Part shown: piece after piece, positions 61,275-64,000 of the stretch
Layout: each line of letters starts with the position of its first letter
How positions within the stretch are numbered: position 1 is the stretch's first letter
DNA from: a virus
Virus record (IMG/VR): IMGVR_UViG_3300029922_000015
Span: 1-64,000 of that record
Reading direction: 5' to 3' (one strand)
Length of the DNA: 64,000 nucleotides
Translations under genes and position numbers: made by a program
Notes under the pieces: model-generated
Seen by the model: only the letters and a program-made list of their open reading frames with translations
The model's database searches: none
Told to the model about the DNA's origin: nothing

Positions 61275-61634
61275 TTACTTCTTATCTGCGCGTTCTTGAG
61301 CTTGTTCGTTGGAATACGCTCCTTTATGAAATCGCTTTGAAAGTTTTGCGACGTTTTCTGCTAAGATTTCGTCTCGATTTATACCAAGAATCTGTCTAAG
61401 ACCTTCCATAAAAAATTCTAAATCCCCTAGTTCTTCTCTTATGTTAATAATATCTAGTGGCTTTTGATATACGGTGTGTTTTTTGATTGCATCTAAAATT
61501 TCTCCAGCTTCTCCCGAAATTCCTTTTGCCATGTGATCTAAGTCTGCTTGTTCTGGAGTTAATTCTTTAAGAATTTCAGTTCCGGGCTTGCGCAATTTGC
61601 GCACCATATCTGCGTGATCGACGAATGTATTCAT
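61275..61634 (-). CDS. MazG-like nucleoside triphosphate pyrophosphohydrolase
   Basis: A 119-residue all-helical protein: MAKGISGEAGEILDAIKKHT (E-x-x-E metal site) and IREELGDLEFFMEGLRQIL (E-x-x-x-D site). This is the MazG/dUTPase-like fold that cleaves NTPs to NMPs. In phages it may adjust ppGpp or clean nucleotide pools. It ends next to nrdB, supporting a nucleotide role. Confidence 0.83.
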   Translation of the reverse strand: MNTFVDHADMVRKLRKPGTEILKELTPEQADLDHMAKGISGEAGEILDAIKKHTVYQKPLDIINIREELGDLEFFMEGLRQILGINRDEILAENVAKLSKRFHKGAYSNEQAQERADKK

Positions 61635-61702
61635 AGGGGTAGGTATATTTACAGTTGAAAAATTTCTGACAAAACAAAAAGACTAACAAACAAACTTTAA
61701 TA

Positions 61703-62053
61703 CTAAGGCGCGATCTTAGGGGTGTAGCGTCGGCCCTTGCGAGTGGCGGAATAATTTTCTTCGGATTTTTTACGCAAAGGATCAATGCCGCCCGCTTCGC
61801 TCGCTCGCTTCTCGCTTAATTCGCGTGAACGATCCCAAATATCTCCGACATTTCCTTTGGCGTTTTTTGTCTTTTCTACGAAATGATTTTGGCTCCAACA
61901 ATTAATCTTTCCATCGACGCGGGCTTGTGGGACAGAGAAAATTCTAGTCCATTCAAGCCCGTCTCCATCTATATAAACATGTTCTTCGGTCATTCGAAGA
62001 ATTACTTCTTTAACTTCTCCTGTAATAGGGTTCTGAAAATCGTATGCTGGCAT
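61703..62053 (-). CDS. FmdB-like hypothetical protein (116 aa)
   Basis: Starts at ATG 62053 (MPAYDFQNPITGEVKEVILR), overlapping the upstream stop as TAATG. The opening resembles FmdB-type zinc-ribbon proteins but lacks the cysteines. The rest is charged (DIWDRSRELSEKRASEAGGI) and probably binds nucleic acid or a partner. Length and coupling support a real gene. Confidence 0.55.
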   Translation of the reverse strand: MPAYDFQNPITGEVKEVILRMTEEHVYIDGDGLEWTRIFSVPQARVDGKINCWSQNHFVEKTKNAKGNVGDIWDRSRELSEKRASEAGGIDPLRKKSEENYSATRKGRRYTPKIAP

Positions 62054-62331
62054 TAGATTTCTCCCTCGCAAGGAACTAAAATATTTAATACGTTGCAATA
62101 AGGACAGCGTTCTCCCGTGCCATCCATATATTCCTTTCGAGCCGTCCAATTTAAATGACAATAACCACAATTTAATAAAACTGTAAACTCTCGATTCCAA
62201 ATCATTTTTCTAGCCCTCCAACCGTAAGACCAAACTCTTTCTGGCTTACTTGGTTGAATCTCCAATGGATTATATCGAACGGGCTCAGTCTGAACCTCAC
62301 AACATCCGCTAATTGGTAACAAATTTTCCAT
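62053..62331 (-). CDS. Zinc-ribbon hypothetical protein (92 aa)
   Basis: Starts at ATG 62331 (MENLLPISGCCEVQTEPVRY). The longer frame would lie in the preceding gene. NCGYCHLNWTARKEY and RCPYCNVLNILVPCEG give two C-x2-C pairs, a zinc ribbon. Two further Cys occur near the start. It may bind DNA or protein. It is coupled to its neighbours. Confidence 0.6.
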   Translation of the reverse strand: MENLLPISGCCEVQTEPVRYNPLEIQPSKPERVWSYGWRARKMIWNREFTVLLNCGYCHLNWTARKEYMDGTGERCPYCNVLNILVPCEGEI

Positions 62332-62332
62332 G

Positions 62333-62524
62333 CTATTCTTTCTCCATTTCCATCCAATTAGCAAAACGAGACATCCACTCCTCGGCAAATTGTGGCTTTA
62401 CCCAAGATGGATAATCGTTCATATTTTTTACAAACCCACGGATACCCTTTTCTACTTCTTCTTGAAATCGTTCTATTGTTATCTTATCTGGATAACACAT
62501 TTCTGTCATTTCAACTCTTGCCAT
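62333..62524 (-). CDS. Small hypothetical protein (63 aa)
   Basis: Starts at ATG 62524 (MARVEMTEMCYPDKITIERF), overlapping the release-factor-like stop as TAATG. The sequence is helical and charged with a Trp-rich end (FAEEWMSRFANWMEMEKE). No family is recognised. Confidence 0.5.
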   Translation of the reverse strand: MARVEMTEMCYPDKITIERFQEEVEKGIRGFVKNMNDYPSWVKPQFAEEWMSRFANWMEMEKE

Positions 62525-62838
62525 TATAAATACTCCACTAATAAATTCTTTTCTTGCATTTGTTCCTCCACCCATTCTTCAACCGTTTGTTTGTTCTCAA
62601 TCTCGCTCATTCGAATCCCGCACCAACTTTTGAAGCGAGGATCACTACATAGGGCCGTAAACGCCGCAGAACGGTTCCTGTGCTGTTCTCTATGATCCTG
62701 ACAGTATTTACTGACTTTGGACGGCTCGTGCGTTATACGGCACGCAGAAGAGGTTTTCTGCTTTTTCTGTCCGCCGTTGCCGTGACCACGTAAATACTCA
62801 ATCTTAAAATCTTTTGCTGTCAGACGAAATCCTGCCAT
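62524..62838 (-). CDS. GGQ-containing release-factor-like protein
   Basis: A 104-residue protein consisting almost only of an RF-1 domain. GHGNGGQKKQKTSSACRITH holds the GGQ tripeptide (G22-G23-Q24), whose Gln promotes peptidyl-tRNA hydrolysis. CQDHREQHRNRSAAFTAL matches the RSQ-x-x-N-x-x-A segment. Codon-recognition domains are absent, as in ArfB/ICT1-type rescue factors, but the basic ribosome-channel tail is replaced by an acidic end. A promoter lies directly upstream. Confidence 0.8.
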   Translation of the reverse strand: MAGFRLTAKDFKIEYLRGHGNGGQKKQKTSSACRITHEPSKVSKYCQDHREQHRNRSAAFTALCSDPRFKSWCGIRMSEIENKQTVEEWVEEQMQEKNLLVEYL

Positions 62839-62843
62839 AAAAG

Positions 62844-62872
62844 ATTATGGTAAAATTACTTGCTTCTTTCAA
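62844..62872 (-). promoter_or_regulatory. Promoter for the release-factor-like gene
   Basis: TTGAAA (62872-62867), 17-nt spacer, CATAAT (62849-62844), 5 nt, ATG 62838. It has the same short -10 to ATG spacing as the other promoters here. Confidence 0.6.
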
Positions 62873-62924
62873 CTAAAAGTTTTTTCAAACGTATAATTTT
62901 TTCCTTGCATTGGGGTTTTCTCAA

Positions 62925-63392
62925 TTATCTCCAATCTATAATGGTGATTTTACGTTTCTTATAAAACGTTTGCATTTTATTAAAAAACCAATGAGAAGCT
63001 TTATCGTGCCCAATGACAATCGGGCGTTGATATCTATTTTCTTTCATTAAGCGATGAAAGACATTAGAAGCAATGCCCATTTTACGATGGGCCGCATCCA
63101 CATAAAGCATAATAAGGATATCGCCCGATTCAAATAGGTCGGTATAACTACAGGATTTGCGACGTTTGGCTAGATTTTCAGTAGCTATGCCCCAAGCCAC
63201 GACGCGCTTTCCGACCATAACTATAATAATATTAAATCGTATCTTATTGGTACTCTTTAACTTACAATATAATTTGGAGTAATCTGCCAATAAAGAATCA
63301 TCACTGAACGCAAAGTGTTGATAGAGAAAGCGAACCAAATCTTTACTTGGCTTTTCGACACGAAGGAAGGTGATTTCGGGGGTAGATTTCAC
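62925..63392 (-). CDS. GNAT-family N-acetyltransferase
   Basis: A 155-residue protein starting at GTG 63392. Acetyl-CoA motif A is ILIMLYVDAAHRKMGIASNV (R-x-x-G-x-A type, about 92-111), preceded by the beta4 strand and followed by PIVIGHDKASHWFFNKM (motif B). The target (amine on a protein, antibiotic or sugar) cannot be told. It stands alone between the release-factor-like promoter and the HNH terminator. Confidence 0.72.
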   Translation of the reverse strand: MKSTPEITFLRVEKPSKDLVRFLYQHFAFSDDSLLADYSKLYCKLKSTNKIRFNIIIVMVGKRVVAWGIATENLAKRRKSCSYTDLFESGDILIMLYVDAAHRKMGIASNVFHRLMKENRYQRPIVIGHDKASHWFFNKMQTFYKKRKITIIDWR

Positions 63393-63443
63393 ATAATCTA
63401 TTCAACTAAAAACACCCCTAAAGGAATAACTTTAAATAAAAAA

Positions 63444-63471
63444 AAGACGCTGGCGGTTAAACCAGCGTCTT
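63444..63471 (-). terminator. Rho-independent terminator after the HNH gene
   Basis: A 10-bp stem (63444-63453 with 63462-63471) with an 8-nt loop, followed on the minus strand by a long T run. It ends the gene at 63508. Confidence 0.88.
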
Positions 63472-63507
63472 CCGAATGGTGTATCCACACACTCTAGGCG
63501 CGACCCT

Positions 63508-64000
63508 TTACTTATGAAGAAAATGACCCCAATCCTTATGGCGAGCTTCTTTAATAAAGAAGGAAATAGGCATCTTAGGAGGAGCTTTCGGCTTGCGAAT
63601 CAATTGCAAGCCCACTTCTTCGTTCGATCTGTTTCCCTTTCTAAAGTTGATTTCTTTATCGGTCAAAACAAGATTTCCCCAACTATTATCGCCGCCCTTG
63701 GATTTAGGTGTGACGTGATCAATAGAGGCTTGATGACGGCTAAGTTTCTTACCTGTATATTGGTCGATTCCGCCGTCTCGCTCGTAAATATTGGATTTAT
63801 TCGGGCTTTTTTCAACCATCGGCATTTTGTGATAGTCTATTGCAATGGTTACGGTTGGCGCTCTAAAGGCTCTGCAAGCGCCTTGAATCACACAATCGTA
63901 GTCTCGGATGGGTAGATTAATCCAATCGCTCCATTTGACGGGATAGATTTCTTTAGGATTATCGAAATCATACTCTCCTGTGATATTATTAATATCATAA
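63508..64000 (-). CDS. HNH endonuclease, 5' end beyond the window
   Basis: The frame stays open from the stop at 63508 to the right edge. Although a GTG at 63891 could start it, the upstream residues (NPKEIYPVKWSDWINLPIRD, then YDCVIQGACRAFRAP) belong to the common phage HNH family and read through. The nuclease part is YERDGGIDQYTGKKLSRHQA, SIDHVTPKSKGGDNSWGN (catalytic His in DHV) and EINFRKGNR. The conserved end RKPKAPPKMPI fits. It may be a nuclease in DNA packaging or defence. It differs from the two homing HNH paralogues. Confidence 0.82.
   Translation of the reverse strand, partial: YDINNITGEYDFDNPKEIYPVKWSDWINLPIRDYDCVIQGACRAFRAPTVTIAIDYHKMPMVEKSPNKSNIYERDGGIDQYTGKKLSRHQASIDHVTPKSKGGDNSWGNLVLTDKEINFRKGNRSNEEVGLQLIRKPKAPPKMPISFFIKEARHKDWGHFLHK

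Noticed and set aside
1-64000. tRNA genes
   Set aside because: Gaps between genes are short, and I saw no cloverleaf or T-loop pattern in them. No scan could be run.

Overview
The window is a contiguous stretch of an AT-rich tailed-phage genome, with no bacterial housekeeping locus in it. A rightward (+) virion block fills about 1-28,290. A leftward (-) block for replication, nucleotide metabolism and glycan chemistry fills about 28,256-64,000. The two blocks meet at convergent genes whose 3' ends overlap by 32 bp. I could not identify the host. I see a 2,440-residue tape measure protein, a tail-tube candidate and hub/fibre genes but no sheath gene, so a long non-contractile (siphovirus-like) tail is the most likely form.

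Structural block: the end of a capsid-accessory gene, the probable major capsid protein (185-1345), head-completion/neck candidates (2321-5826), the tail tube candidate (5894-6985), tail chaperone candidates (7649-9938), the tape measure (9979-17301), two related distal-tail proteins, a LamG-like protein, a hub-like protein and several fibre-like proteins. A LAGLIDADG and an HNH endonuclease sit after the two terminators in this block.

Leftward block: a GT4-GT9 glycosyltransferase pair split inside the GT9 domain; a TnpB-like gene with three copies of a structured repeat; an ssDNA-binding-like protein; a DNA polymerase III alpha split into separate PHP and polymerase genes with a DnaQ-like exonuclease gene between them; dCMP deaminase; a RecB-family nuclease; DnaG primase; DnaB helicase; a Vsr-like and an HNH endonuclease; and RecA. 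Next come sugar genes (Gmd, GT17, GT9), an IMPDH/GMP-reductase-like enzyme, HAD proteins, ThyX, a YhaM-like HD protein, a GIY-YIG endonuclease, a receiver-domain protein with a membrane anchor, NrdA/NrdB with more glycan genes between them, MazG, a GGQ release-factor-like protein, a GNAT enzyme and an HNH protein cut by the window end. Most leftward genes overlap by ATGA or TAATG, so translation is probably coupled.

The most unusual locus is about 31,514-33,151. A TnpB-like ORF with substituted RuvC residues is overlapped and flanked by three copies of a 60-nt element. The divergent copy keeps every helix of a predicted pseudoknotted RNA through nine compensatory base-pair changes. Other notable points are a recurrent -10 box placed 5-6 nt before ATG (possible leaderless mRNAs), an ATP-grasp-like segment inside the tape measure, and a Gmd plus histidine-type (ColD/RfbH-like) dehydratase pair suggesting 3,6-dideoxyhexose synthesis.
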